Assembly: GCA_019454045.1 (NCBI GenBank)
Contig: SKCR01031818.1
Location: 1-64,000, forward strand
Direction of reading: 5' to 3'
DNA length: 64,000 nt
From: Zanthoxylum bungeanum
Lineage: Eukaryota; Streptophyta; Magnoliopsida; Sapindales; Rutaceae
In this document: positions 10,913 through 22,630 of the stretch, piece after piece
Layout: each line of letters starts with the position of its first letter
Numbering within the stretch: position 1 is the first letter of the stretch
Translations under genes and position numbers: made by a program
The notes under the pieces: generated by a model
What the model saw: the letters and a program-made list of their open reading frames with translations, nothing else
Databases searched by the model: none
What the model was told of the DNA's origin: nothing

Positions 10913-12094
10913 ATCCAAAAACCCTAGCACCATTCCAGTTTATGACTTTCCCTCCCTCTCCTTCGATTCTCTCGAGTTCGTCCTGTCTATCAGGCTGAAA
11001 AAGCAACAAGGAGATTATGTTCTTTAATCCTGTTAATGAAATAAATTTTAACAATACCAAGTGAAAAATCTAACATGAGACATTGTCAAACACTACAAGC
11101 GGGTTCCTTTATTGTTTTGAGCCCCATTAATATACAAGTTATGTTACTACATGATTCAAGTAATGCCTTGACTGTCTAGGCAGCATGGTTATGTTTACAT
11201 AGAGATTTTACAAACCATTCTACAAAAATGAGACCAGAAAAAAAAATGTACCAGGAGCAAGTAAATATATATATTTTTTTAATTTTTTAAGTTTTACTTT
11301 TTTAACATAATATATAGTTTTCAGTCCAAATTAGTTAAAAGAATTCCAATACACACTTTTACATCAATCTCATTCTTAAACATGTTTAAATTAAAACAAA
11401 TAATAAAAAATAATAATCTTTCTTTCTATAATTCCCTAATCTCTACCGATTTCTTCATTTCTCTTCAACTTTGTTTTTCTTTTTCCACTACCAGCAATAG
11501 CAAGCAATCAACGGTTTAATATTTGACTATATTTTTTTAAATTCACTCATTTATGTGCTTTTTCATTTACAAAAGGAATATGATTCCATTATATTTAAAT
11601 AAATAAAAAAAATAATGTTTATGCTTAGGTTTGGTTATTAAACTTCTAATTTATGAATATATTTGTAGTGATTTTTTTACTAAATTACTTGGACGACAGT
11701 TGTAATGTATAAAATATTCACATATCAATATAAATATAAATATTTTATATGTTTTTTATTTAATTTTACTTCCACTGATTTGATTTTCTGAATACATCAC
11801 TGGCACCGACTAGTCGGACCGGACGAATCGGGAATCGATCATAAGTCTGATTTGGTTAATGGATAAAAGTCGAGTTGCAAAAAATGATCAAAATCGGTGA
11901 ATCGGACCAATCGGTTCAATTTTTTTTTTTAATTTTTAAAACCAAAAATTAAAATTTAATATTTTTTCATAATTTTTAATTAAATAAAACTATTTATAAC
12001 ATAAGCTGGTTCTATCAGTTTTTTCGGAATAGTCCAACCGATATTTAAGTTTTTGAATCATCGATTCGATTCTAAAAACACTGATATCAACGAA
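10913..12094. other. low-copy AT-rich DNA, no gene recognised
   Basis: This appears to be host sequence between elements A and B. It holds long A/T runs and short T-rich tracts. I see no coding region with family features, no TIR pair and no RNA gene. A segment at about 11805-11930 rich in TCGG/CGGTTC words resembles a degenerate repeat but has no clear ends. Confidence 0.5.
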
Positions 12095-12376
12095 TTATAA
12101 AAGGGTGTGAATAGGAGAATCTAAAATGACCTTCTGATCAACAGTCAAGAGGATTGTTTCAGTCCCGCCGCGACAAAGCACAGCCCTTGAGTCCGCACAA
12201 TTGGATGTAATAATCTGGCAACCGGATAGAACCAAAACAGCAGCAGTTGATCCAACCATTTCTGGCCTCATTGTCTGTCCTTTCCAAACCATTAGAAAAT
12301 GCCACTTCCCATCTCCTTGCCAATCACAACAATCAACTTTTTCTCGATCCCACTCTTCAGCTATCACTTCATGCAT
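12095..12376 (-). pseudogene. protein phosphatase 2C (plant clade A-like) fragment
   Basis: This open stretch of 93 codons resembles the early catalytic part of a plant PP2C, a Mg/Mn-dependent Ser/Thr phosphatase; clade A members block ABA signalling. Visible features are MHEVIAEEWDRE at the start, the VGSTAAVLVLSGCQI block near residue 41, and the NCADSRAVLCRGG block near 60, where the usual NCGDSRAVLCRG has Gly replaced by Ala. LTVDQK follows near 79, after which similarity stops. The region between residues 14 and 40 is shortened. Upstream codons (12377 to about 12410) still look family-like but are out of frame. Without its metal-binding start and the C-terminal half it cannot be a working phosphatase. 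Confidence 0.8.
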
Positions 12377-13300
12377 TAGCCTCAGAATTTAGCCACCTAA
12401 AAATCGCCTCAAATGTTGGCATTAGCTTGTCAATTATACATAATAATGACACATTAAACATATATATATTTTTTTAAATTATATCTAATAAAAGGTCAGG
12501 TGGAGACTTTTATTTTAAAAAACTAGCCCCAGCCTATAAGAAAAGGGCCGGATTAAAACCCTGCCGATGCCAGCCCGGCCCTAATTTCCAACCTAGAAAC
12601 CGCTGCTAATGCTACCTTTCAAAAATCAAAACCGCTGCTAACCGTCTGCTGTTGCCGCTAACAGTAGCCTATAAAGCTATACCAACTCACGTTCCTGCTG
12701 CTGAAAATCGAAACAAAAGGCAAAAGGTACATATGTTAGTTACCTGCTATTTATGAATCGAATGCTTGATGCTTTAATTTATTTTGTATTTTGAGTTCAT
12801 AACTTCAAGTTCTGTTTCTGATGTGAGTTCATAACCCCAACTTGCCTTTACTTAACAAATTCTGTTTCTGATCCGAGTTCATAACTTCAACATGCCTTTA
12901 CTTATGTTCTGTTTTTAATTTCAAGTTATGTATTTTGAATCCATAGCTGATTAAATCTGGTTGAATTCAATCAATTCATAGAAAATATTTCAGAAGTAAA
13001 AGAGTTTGATTTTCAATGTGTGGATTGGAAAAAAAAAGGATTGAGAATGCTGTGCAATTGAAATTCAAAATTTTGAACCATGCTTAAACTGAACTATAAC
13101 TTCATCCGCAATTTGGGGAGCGGCCTTTTAAAATTTAATTCTGCATCAATATTATATGATTATTAGGTAGCGGGATAAGCGGAAACAGAAATATGGATGG
13201 GAAACACAACATTCAATGTTTCCCAACAGCAAAGAGTACATTTTCTTTATATCAAAGCTAGGGGTGGCAAAACGAATCAACGAATCAAATTTGTATCGAA
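12377..13300. other. low-copy DNA, no gene recognised
   Basis: This is host-like sequence up to the left end of copia B. A minor inverted word pair (GGGCCGG and CCGGCCC) occurs near 12546-12580. The stretch at about 13258-13270 (TAGGGGTGGCAAAA) resembles one end of plant hAT-type small elements, but I found no partner end. No coding region is supported. Confidence 0.45.
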
Positions 13301-13888
13301 TGTGGTCAAATATGTGTCATTAAACGAATTGAACATACATCAAATAACTTAATTATCCACTATCATGCCAATATTAAACATAAACCATAAAGCTTAGAAA
13401 AACCTGAAAAACTTGAAGATGATGATGAAACAGAATACAAGTCGAGTTGTCTCTATCCTTAAGAACTTATTAGCCCCACCTCGGTGCTTTACGAATGGTT
13501 TTGTGGCTAACGTTCTCCCAGGATCACTTGGATACTTCTTGTTGAAGGGGCACTCCTTACACAAGAATTCGAACAAGGACAAATAATGGAAACTCTCTTG
13601 ACTTTAAATGATTTTCCTAGACAAGGAAGACTTGTATGTTTTCTATATCCTAAGAATGAACCCAAAGGCTCTTTAAATAGGCATGGAAGGGTGACTTTGA
13701 GGGTACCCTTTGGTTTGGGGCGTGACCCTCCTAAGGGTTATACCCCTCCCTAAGGCCCTTTGAGGCCTTGAGTCTAATCCTTTCATTTAAGGGGACATGT
13801 ACCTACATGTTTGTGTCTTTCCCATAAGGCACAACCAAATGACATGACCCTCATACACTCATACTATATATTTAGAGAATTTACAAGA
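13301..13888 (-). mobile_element. 3' LTR of copia B
   Basis: This 588-bp sequence is homologous along its length to the copia A LTR (10276-10912), including the shared right-end block TTTAGAGAATTTACAA. It is followed by the same polypurine and 3' UTR sequence as at 98-664. The terminal nucleotides have drifted (TGTGG...ACAAGA). Confidence 0.82.
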
Positions 13889-14464
13889 ATCCCTCATAAT
13901 TCTCTAAATATTAATGCAGACACTTAAGAGAGTTTCAGTGAAATAAAACTGCATCGAAATAGGTAGCTTTCGCCTTGAATCTTTCCTAGTGAATGACAAT
14001 CAGATTTACTTGGCGAACCAGTGACCCATAGTCTCGAACTGTTCCGCCGTTAGTGTAAATCAAGACAATTGCCAACACACAACTTTACTTCGACCATTTC
14101 TCGTTCTACGGTTGTGTTCATTTCGGCCATGAACATTGGTTCTGGATTCATCAAGTCCTTTAGGGAATTCAGTCTTTAAAAACTTCCATGGAAGCTGCCT
14201 CATTTCTTACTTGAAATAGGTGATCTACTATGAAGAGGTGATCTGCTTTTACCCCCATTAGGACTCTTCTCCTAATATAGTGATCATTAAAAGTCTTAGC
14301 TTATCCTAGCCTTGACAGACAACACTCTGCGTCATTACAGGAATGGGAAAGAGTATAAAACTCTACAATGCTTGTTTTAAATTGCACAAAGTTTCAGTTG
14401 TCCCTTTTTAACCTAAATCTTGGGATCTCAAGTCAGCTAGGTTGGGTTTCCACAGTGACAATTC
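13889..14464 (-). other. 3' untranslated region of copia B
   Basis: This region is collinear with 98-664 of copia A, with scattered substitutions. The polypurine tract is decayed. No ORF is supported. Confidence 0.75.
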
Positions 14465-14959
14465 TTAATTTATAGGCTTCAAGCCCATTCCCCTCGATGA
14501 CTTTTCAACTTGCTCTCTAGGTAAACCTTTGGTAAGTGGATCTGCTAGGTTTTCCTTTGATTTGACATAATCGATCGAAATTATGCCACATGAGAACAGT
14601 TATCGTATGATATTATGTCTACGACGTATGTGTCGAGACTTACCATTATACATTGTATTTTGGGCTCTCCCAATAGCCGATTGACTATCACAATATATGC
14701 GTATCGCTGGCACTGGTTTGGGCCAATTTGGAATATCCTCTAGGAAATTTCGAAGCCATTCCGCTTCTTTTACTGTTTTGTCTGATGCTATGAATTTTGA
14801 TTCCATAGTAGACCAGACTATACATGTTTGCCTCGAGGATTTCCATGAGGCGGCTGCACCGCCAAGTGTGAAAATAAATCCACTCGTAGATTTGGAATCC
14901 TCTGTATCTGATATCCAGTTTGCATCGCTGTATCCCTCTAGAACAGCTGGATGCCTCAT
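14465..14959 (-). pseudogene. copia B RNase H domain
   Basis: This is homologous to the copia A RNase H at 665-1201, with the same blocks: [29 protein letters not shown], and IYCDSQSAI. An in-frame TAA near 14597-14599 (CAA to TAA) cuts the domain; the same frame then continues to the natural pol stop at 14465-14467. The N-terminal side toward RT (14960-15031) is out of frame. Confidence 0.85.
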
Positions 14960-15031
14960 ATAGTGCAGATCGTATTTTGACGTTTCTCACAGATACCTCA
15001 AAACTCTTACTATGGCTTTCCAGTGGTTATG

Positions 15032-15536
15032 TCATGGATTGATTGTATGTCTGTTAAGCTTGTTTACAGCTTGAGCGATTTCAGGTCGTGTGCAATTTAT
15101 GAGATACATCAGACTTCTGATGATTCTCGAATACTCTAATTGCGATACGCTTGAGCCAGTATTCTTTGATAAATGAAGAGTTAGGTCTACATGAATTCTA
15201 GCCACATTTAGATCCCATTTATTATATTTCTCAAGTATCTTCTCAATGTAGTGAGTTTGAGATAATACATACCCTTCTGATGTTCTGTAAATCTTAATTC
15301 CTAAGATCACATCAGCTACTCTTAAATCTTTCATATCAAATTTGCTGGTCAATACTTTTTTGGCAGACTGAATTATCTCATGATTACTACCAATTATCAG
15401 CATATTGTCTACGTAGAGACACACAATGACATTGTTTAGGTGCTTGTTTTAATCCGTATAAGGATTTTACAAGTTTTCACACCTTCTGTTCTTGTCTAGG
15501 AACATTGGAACTTTCTAGTTATTCCATGTAAATCTC
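15032..15536 (-). pseudogene. copia B reverse transcriptase, C-terminal part
   Basis: This covers the C-terminal half of RT from the catalytic box onward, and is open at 15032-15424. The box reads YVDN, the same Asp-to-Asn change as in copia A. The ILGIKI and SQLEYSRIIRSLMYL blocks follow. From 15425 to 15536 the sequence is still RT-like but out of frame, and element C interrupts it at 15537. The RT N-terminal part resumes at 21486. Confidence 0.85.
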
Positions 15537-16145
15537 TGTACGGGCCAAATTTGGGCCCAAGGGTAAAATCGACATTTTACCTCGAGACCGACCAATATCA
15601 GACCAAGAAGCCTCACGGGCCCAAGCTCATTGTCATCAAGAGGGCCAACGGACGCAATAGATACCAAATCAAGAAACGTCCAGACTCATAAATATCTCAC
15701 ATAACTCGACAGTTTCCAACATCCAACGAATGAGTAATTAAAGGTAATAATACACACGTTTCCCGAGAGTGTGTATATAGAGAAGAAAGTCTACGAGAAG
15801 GGGGCTGGACAATCCATGGCTGGACAATCCATAATCGGACAATCGATAGCTCGATCATATTCAACTTCTAACAACTCTCAGCTTAGTCATATTCTCTCCA
15901 GAGCTCTCAGAACCTCCGACCCACTGCCCTCACGGTAGTCAACAGAATTCAAGGTACGTCAAGCCTCGCTCTTCCATTATTTACAGCTCGTCTTCATCAC
16001 TGACTTGAGCGTCGGAGTGCCCCCGGCACCCACCACACCGGTGGGTAGTCTACTCCCGCTCACTCTACCATTGTTTTGCAGGATCGCTAGCGCCCCCAAC
16101 TACAAATTCTCGATTGTGGACCTCGGGCGAAATCCAGCGTCCACA
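15537..16145 (+). mobile_element. 5' LTR of element C
   Basis: This 609-bp LTR starts TGTACGGGCC and ends GCGTCCACA. A TATA-like box (TATATAG) lies at 15774-15780. It is nearly identical to 20870-21480 and is homologous, in reverse orientation, to the element D LTR at 21875-22435. Confidence 0.92.
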
Positions 16146-16146
16146 A

Positions 16147-16165
16147 TTTGGCGCCGTCTGTGGGA
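16147..16165 (+). promoter_or_regulatory. primer-binding site of element C
   Basis: TGGCGCCGTCTGTGGGAA follows the 5' LTR after a short spacer. This sequence is common at the start of plant gypsy elements and is expected to pair with the 3' end of a tRNA to prime minus-strand cDNA. Confidence 0.75.
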
Positions 16166-16184
16166 ACTTAGCGATCCATAGCAG

Positions 16185-17271
16185 ATGAAGATCTCTCAGT
16201 CTATGATCTCTTCAACACAGCTATACATGGCTTCTAACAGCGATCAGACATTTGACCCTATGGCCTCTCAATTGGCCACTCTACAAGAACGATTACGAGT
16301 CTTAGAGGAGGAAAATTCAGCCATGCGAATCTCCAATATAACCCTCCAGAAGCAACTGGAGCAAATCTCTTCAACCTCCCGACAACCTGATACTACAGAC
16401 CTTCCCGGCAATTCCACAATCCCCACCAATCTCTGGGGGCATTCAACAATGTGACAAGTGACAATCCGCCATCAGACAACCATCCACCAAATCAAGAAAA
16501 AAGTCAACATGTCTCCTCAATCGACCAAGCACGGCAAGTTACCTCCACTATGCGCAAGGAAATGCAGGAGTTCAAAGATGCAATTCTCTCTAGCCTACCT
16601 GGTGTCAGACTACCAGTGAGAAGAAGCTGAACCGGCACGATCTCTGATACCCCATTTTTGGACACCATCACTTCCACTGAACTACCAAGGAAGTTCAGTT
16701 CTCCAGATATGAAGCTGTATGACGGATCCACAGACCCGAATGATCATATGATCCATTACAAATACAAGATGATGTCGACTGATCTGGCTCCTCATCAATG
16801 AGAAGCTGGAATGTGTAGAGGATTCGGAGAAACATTGGCAGGCCCAACCCTCAATTGGTTCTTCAATCTACCTTTCAGGACTATTGGGTCATATCAGGAA
16901 CTAGCTAATAAATTTGTGGAGCATTTTGCAAGTTCTTGCAAGCTTGAAAAGACCACCAATGACCTTAATGCAATCCAACAACAGAGAGGGGAGTCCTTGC
17001 GAAGCTACGTGGCTCGCTTCAATAGAGAGGGATAACAATCCCATATCTCTATCAGCCTACTGCAGTGGAAGCATTCAGAAATGGATTACTTTCAGAAAGT
17101 GGACTCTACAAAAAGCTCACTAAATTTCGATGCTACACTATGGATCATGCCATGGCCCAGGCACAATTTGAGATTAAATGGGAGGAGGATAAGAGAAACA
17201 AGAAAAGAGAGAATTCCACCAGCCATCACAATAAGAGAACCTCAAATCCGCCCAAGCGACCTTACAACTGA
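16185..17271 (+). pseudogene. element C gag (broken)
   Basis: This is a gypsy gag in three pieces. 16185-16454 starts MKISQSM and has a leucine/glutamate-rich coiled coil at about residues 30-65. 16811-17035 carries the retrotransposon gag (PF03732-like) core, with TLNWFFNLP, FVEHFASS and RGESLRSYVARFNRE. 17065-17271 continues with MEAFRNGLLSESGLYKKL and a basic tail, KKREN...KRTSNPPKRP. The stretch 16455-16810 still reads gag-like but out of frame. No zinc knuckle and no protease, RT or integrase follow. The product may once have been a capsid protein; this copy cannot make it. Confidence 0.82.
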
Positions 17272-17329
17272 TGTGCTAGCAATGTACTTCAATAAAGTGA
17301 TACTTGATGTAATTAGTCTATAAAAAATG

Positions 17330-18340
17330 GGGCTAGATGGCCACCCATTGTCGCCTTGGGGACATCATAGCTACCCAAATAAGTATTCATTGGTTACTTT
17401 AAAAAAAAATTATCCTTCATAAAACTCCCACTCGACACTACATGTATTAGGAATTGGAGTGATGATATCCCATACGACAATACACAAATGAAGACTTGGC
17501 ATGGACATCCCAGTCGACATTACCAGATGGAAGAAGGCTTAGTATCTGATAGAGAGTCCACTCGACACGACAAGGAAGAAGTCTTGGCTGGAAGCTGAAG
17601 TTCCACTCCACACGACAATGAAGAACTCCTAGCTAGGGGCTGAAACACCACTCGACACGACAAGGAACATGTCTTAGTTAGGGACTAAGGTTCCAGTCGA
17701 CACGACATGAAGGAAAGATCAGTTATTGGCTGAAGTTTCATACGACATGATAAATAAGTAGGCTGAGTTGCCTAAGGTTCCAATCAACATTACACGGATA
17801 CACATCAAGGATGCTACCCCACTCGACACTACATGTATGGGGTGATAATATCCCAGTCGACATTACCAGGTACGGCTTGCACTTTTTATAGTTGACATTA
17901 CAATTTATAGTTTGGGACTTGTTATGGCTGTCCCAGTCGACATTACAACATATAGCTTGGTAAGTGTTATTGGTGTCTCAGTCGACAATATAATATGTGA
18001 CTTGACACTTGTTGAGTATCCCACTCGACACTACATGTATGGAGAATCGGTATTAGGATATCCCACTCGACACTACATGTATTAGGAATTGGGGTGATAA
18101 TATCCCAGTCGACATTACCAGACTTGGCAATGATATCCCACTCGACACTACATGTATGGAGACTCAGCATGAGGAAGATGTCTCATTCGACACTACACGT
18201 ATGAAGCTTAGCACTTGTTAAGGATCTCATTCGACACTACACATGTGAAGATTGACACTTGTTAAGAATCTCAGTCGACACTACCATGTGAAGCTTGGCA
18301 CTCGTTAAAGATCTCATTCGACACTGCATATATGGTCTTG
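17330..18340 (+). repeat. degenerate tandem region of element C, first block
   Basis: Short units are built around a core like CCCACTCGACACTACATGTATGG or CAGTCGACATTACCA, spaced irregularly at about 50-100 bp. There is no coding potential: an open frame at 17967-18170 (minus) simply reads through the repeats. Confidence 0.7.
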
Positions 18341-18960
18341 TAGAATGAGGAATGAGAACCCTCATGGACCTTCATCAGGTTCATTCGACCGTAGACTCAT
18401 GGTCTTCAGACGACATGGTCTCAGACTACAAGTCCTGTAGTATGAGGAATTATACCCTCATAGACCTTTGTCAGGTCTTGTAGAATGAGGAATGAGAACC
18501 CTCATGAACCTTCATCAGGTTCATTCGACCGTAGTCTCATGGTCTTCAGACGACATGGTCTCATACTACAAGTCCTGTAGTATGAGGAATTATATCCTCA
18601 TAGGCCTTTGTCAGGTCCTGTAGAATGAGGAATGAGAACCCTCATGGACCTTCATCAGGTTCATTCGACCGTAGACTCATGGTCTTCAGACGACATGGTC
18701 TCAGACTACAAGTCCTGTAGTATGGAGGAATTATATCCTCATAAACCTTTGTCAGGTCCTGTAGAATGAGGAATGAGAACCCTCATGGACCTTCATCAGG
18801 TTCATTCGACCGTAGACTCATGGTCTTCAGACGACATGGTCTCAGACTACAAGTCTTGTAGAATGAGGAATTATACCCTCATTGACCTTTGTCAGGTCTT
18901 GAAGAATGAGGAATGAGAACCCTCATTGACCTTCTTCAGGTCTAGTAGGGTGAGAAATAA
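18341..18960 (+). repeat. 140-bp tandem repeat of element C
   Basis: The word TAGAATGAGG starts units at 18341, 18481, 18621 and 18762 (a variant at about 18902), giving four full units of 140-141 bp plus a partial one. Units are very similar to each other and contain TTCATTCGACCG and CAGACGACATGG blocks. Confidence 0.9.
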
Positions 18961-19179
18961 TAACTTTCTTGCACTTTTATCAAGTTCATTCGACAGGTCC
19001 ACACGACAGTAGTCACATGGACCCTCATCAATAGAATGTGTGATGACCTTCATCAGGTTTAGTAGTATGATAAGGAAAAAGTCTTGGACCTTCGTCAGGT
19101 CTGTAGAGTGAAGACTTTCATAGACCTTCATTTGGTCCAAAAGACATTGAAGACTCTCATGGTTCTTCGACCCGTAGTA

Positions 19180-20720
19180 TGGGGATTATCCTGACCTTCA
19201 TCTGGTTCAGTCGACCTGGGACATCCCCCACGGACTCATGTCGAGTCAAATAAACTCCTGAACCCTCATATGGTTCAGTCGACCGGGGACATCCCCCACG
19301 GACTCATGTCGAGTCAAATAAACTCTGAACCCTCATATGGTTCAGTCGACCGGGGACATCCCCCACAGACCATGTCAAGTCAAATAAACTCATGAACCCT
19401 CATATGGTTCAGTCGACCGGGGACATCCCCCACGGACTCATATAGAGTCAAGTTGTAGACATACACATGTCGTATGACTTATATCCTGAACCTCATCTGG
19501 TTTAGTCGACCGGGGACATCCCCCATGGACTCATGTAGAGTCAAGTTGTAGACATACACATGTCGTATGACTTTACCTGAACCTCATCTGGTTTAGAGTC
19601 GATCGGGGACATCCCCCATGGACTCATGTAGAATCAAGTTGTAGACATACACATGTCGTATGACTTACACCCTGAACCTCATCTGGTTCAGTCGATCGGA
19701 GACATCCCACATGGACTCATGTAGAGTCAAGTTGTAGACATACACATGTCGTATGACTTTATCCTGAACCTCATCTGGTTTAGTCGACCGGGGACATCCC
19801 CCATGGACTCATGTAGAGTCAAGTTGTAGACATACACATGTCGTATGACTTATATCCTGAACCTCATCTGGTTTAGTCGACCGGGGACATCCCCCATGGA
19901 CTCATGTAGAATCAAGTTGTAGACATACACATGTCGTATGACTTACACCCTGAACCTCATCTGGTTCAGTCGATCGGGGACATCCCACATGGACTCGTGT
20001 CGAGTCAAATAAACTTCTGAACCCTCATATGATTCAGTCGACCGGGGACATCCCCCACGGACTCATGTAGAGTCAAGTTGTAGACATACACATGTCGTAT
20101 GACTTATATCCTGAATCTCATCTGGTTCAGTAGACCGGGGACATTCCCAGATGACTCTTGTCGAGTCAAATGAAGACATGGACTTCCTTCAGTCATAGAC
20201 TTATCGAATGAAATAACTCATGAACCCTCATCTGGTTTAGTCGACCGGGGACATCCCCCATGGACTCATGTAGAGTCAAGTTGTAGACATACACATGTCG
20301 TATGACTTACACCCTGAACCTCATCTGGTTCAGTCGACCGGGGACATCCCACATGGACTCGTGTCGAGTCAAATAAACTTCTGAACCCTCATATGGTTCA
20401 GTCGACGGGGACATCCCCCATGGACTCATGTAGAGTCAAGTTGTAGACATACACATGTCGTATGACTTATATCCTGAACCTCATCTGGTTCAGTAGACCG
20501 GGGACATTCCCAGATGACTCTTGTCGAGTCAAATGAAGACATGGACTTCCTTCAGTTCATAGACTTATCGAATGAAATAACTAATGAACCCTCATCTGGT
20601 TCAGTCGACCGGGGACATCCCCCACGGACTCATATCGAGTCAAGTTGTAGACATGGAATACACATGTCGTACGACTTATATCCTGACCTTCATCTGGTTC
20701 AATCGATTGGGTACTTCCCC
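19180..20720 (+). repeat. 93-bp and about 66-bp tandem repeats of element C
   Basis: The word CGTATGACTT recurs at 19471, 19564, 19657, 19750, 19842 and 19935, a period of 92-93 bp. These alternate with shorter units of about 66 bp that lack the GTTGTAGACATACACATG part. All share the core GTCGACCGGGGACATCCC. Further higher-order copies reach about 20720. Open frames here follow the repeats and are not genes. Confidence 0.9.
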
Positions 20721-20869
20721 AATGGCTCTTGAAGAGTAAAGCTCATAACTTGATATTCGTTTGGCAGCATCAACGCTCGAGTACACCTACATACTATGGC
20801 CTCAAGCGACACACGCGTCAAGTACTCTCCAAGTCAAGGACTACTTGACTTAGAGAGTAGGGGACAAAC

Positions 20870-21480
20870 TGTACGGGCCAAATTTGGGCCCAAGGGTAAA
20901 ATCGACATTTTACCTCGAGACCGACCAATATCAGACCAAGAAGCCTCACGGGCCCAAGCTCATTGTCATCAAGAGGGCCAACGGACGCAATAGATACCAA
21001 ATCAAGAAACGTCCAGACTCATAAATATCTCACATAACTCGACAGTTTCCAACATCCAACGAATGAGTAATTAAAGGTAATAAATACACACGTTTCCCGA
21101 GAGTGTGTATATAAGAGAAGAAAGTCTACGAGAAGGGGGCTGGACAATCCATGGCTGGACAATCCATAACCGGACAATCGATAGCTCGATCATATTCAAC
21201 TTCTAACAACTCTCAGCTTAGTCATATTCTCTCCAGAGCTCTCAGAACCTCCGACCCACTGCCCTCACGGTAGTCAACAGAATTCAAGGTACGTCAAGCC
21301 TCGCTCTTCCATTATTTACAGCTCGTCTTCATCACTGACTTGAGCGTCGGAGTGCCCCCGGCACCCACCACACCGGTGGGTAGTCTACTCCCGCTCACTC
21401 TACCTTTGTTTTGCAGGATCGCTAGCGCCCCCAACTACAAATTCTCGATTGTGGACCTCGGGCGAAATCCAGCGTCCACA
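20870..21480 (+). mobile_element. 3' LTR of element C
   Basis: This 611-bp LTR is nearly identical to 15537-16145. A polypurine tract immediately precedes it, and the 3' target duplication ATCTC (21481-21485) follows. Confidence 0.92.
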
Positions 21481-21485
21481 ATCTC

Positions 21486-21874
21486 TTCATCTAGTTCACC
21501 ATTTAAGAATTCCATTTTTACATCCAATTTATGTATTTCAAGACCAAATATAGTTGCTATGTATATGAGCATTCTTATTGATGTGATACGAGTCACTGGT
21601 GAATAGGTATCAAAGTAATCAAGGACTTTTTTTTGTCTATAACTTTTTATGAAAAATCTTGCCTTATACTTGTCTATTGATCCGTCCGGTTTCATCTTTC
21701 GTTTGAATATCCATTTGTAGCCCAATGGCTTACAACCTGGAGAAAGATCAACCAGCTCCCAAGTATGGTTTTGTAGGATAGAATCAATCCCACTATTGAT
21801 AGCCTCTTTCCACAAAGGTGTCTCCGACGAAGACATTGCTTCTTTATAGGTTTGAGGTTTATTTTCTAACAAGT
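21486..21874 (-). pseudogene. copia B reverse transcriptase N-terminal part and IN-RT linker
   Basis: This continues copia B on the far side of element C. The linker block KEAMSSSETPLWKEAI is followed by GCKPLGYKWIFKRK, the DYFDTYSPV block and NGELDEEI, ending where element C entered. The frame is open through the segment. At its upstream side it is cut at 21875 by the LTR of element D, with flank CAAGT as the likely target site. The remaining 5' part of copia B (gag, protease, integrase, 5' LTR) is not found in this window. Confidence 0.85.
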
Positions 21875-22435
21875 TGTGGATGCCGGTTTTCACCCGAGGT
21901 CCACAATCGAGAATCTGATTTTTTGGGGGCACTAGTGAACCTGCAAAACGAGGGTAGGATGAGCGGAGAGTACTGCCCACCGGTGTGGTGGAAGCCGTAG
22001 GCTCTCCGACGCCCAAGTCAGTGATGTAGATGAGAAGCAGATATGAAGATCAAAGCTAGTAGTTACATCAGTCTTAGTTTGTTAGTCGTGAGGGTAGGGT
22101 GTGTTGGTATGTCGAAAGTGGTATGCAGTGGAACTGAGTAATGTTGAATCCCCTCTCTATGCCATGGTTCTTATTTTTTATAGTCCCCATGATGTGGATT
22201 CTTTCTTTTGCCCGTTGGAGTCATTGTAACTGATGAATTTATGGTGGGTTTTATGTCTGGTAACCGATGGTTTTATGATGGTGTTTAAGTCTGGTAATTG
22301 ATGGCTTAACGGTCATTAATCAGTGGTGATGGGCTTTTGGCCGGATTTTGATAATGGGCCTTGGACTTCTGGTTTCGTGGTTGGCTCAGAGGTGAAATGT
22401 CGGTTTTACCACTGGGCCCAATTTTGGCCGATACA
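21875..22435 (-). mobile_element. 3' LTR of element D
   Basis: This 561-bp LTR reads on the minus strand TGTATCGGCC...GCATCCACA. It is homologous to the element C LTR along its length (shared CACCACACCGGTGGG and TCTCGATTGTGGACCTCGGG blocks) but clearly diverged. Confidence 0.87.
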
Positions 22436-22630
22436 ATTTATCCCCTACTCTCTAAGTCTGGAAGCCCTAGGGTTGGAGAGTAGCTTTGCGCATGTCGAAT
22501 AAATCAGGACACTGATTGTCGTTTTGCTGATCCTGGTAGAGGCTCAAAGTTAATCAACACGATGTTCTGTCGTACAGACTGGGGGAGTCCGACTTAAATT
22601 GTCTTGCTCTAACTTCTTCATTGGGTGTTC
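22436..22630 (-). other. tail and polypurine tract of element D
   Basis: On the minus strand AGAGTAGGGGATAAAT abuts the LTR. The rest is non-coding tail sequence, ending at the element E target site TGTTC (22626-22630). Confidence 0.75.

Larger units (their letters stand above)
15537..21480 (+). mobile_element. Ty3/gypsy (Tat-like) element C: young, gag-only, with a long tandem-repeat tail
   Basis: This is a complete LTR element inserted in copia B RT, with a perfect 5-bp duplication ATCTC at 15532-15536 and 21481-21485. It has a 5' LTR (15537-16145), a primer site starting TGGCGCCG at 16149, a broken gag (16185-17271) and no pol. A 3.4-kb region of tandem repeats (about 17440-20720) is followed by a polypurine tract (AGAGTAGGGGACAAAC, about 20854-20869) and a 3' LTR (20870-21480). 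The LTRs look almost identical (about two substitutions and two single-base indels), so insertion was recent. With no pol it must have been mobilised in trans; element D is a related pol-bearing copy. Confidence 0.92.

Noticed and set aside
18341..20720. Regular repeats considered as a CRISPR array
   Set aside because: Units are 93-141 bp of continuous tandem repeat without unique spacers, inside a plant retrotransposon.
21486..22016. Single long open frame joining copia RT and a gypsy LTR, considered as a chimeric protein
   Set aside because: The join is the insertion border of element D in copia B; codons past 21874 read through the LTR by chance.
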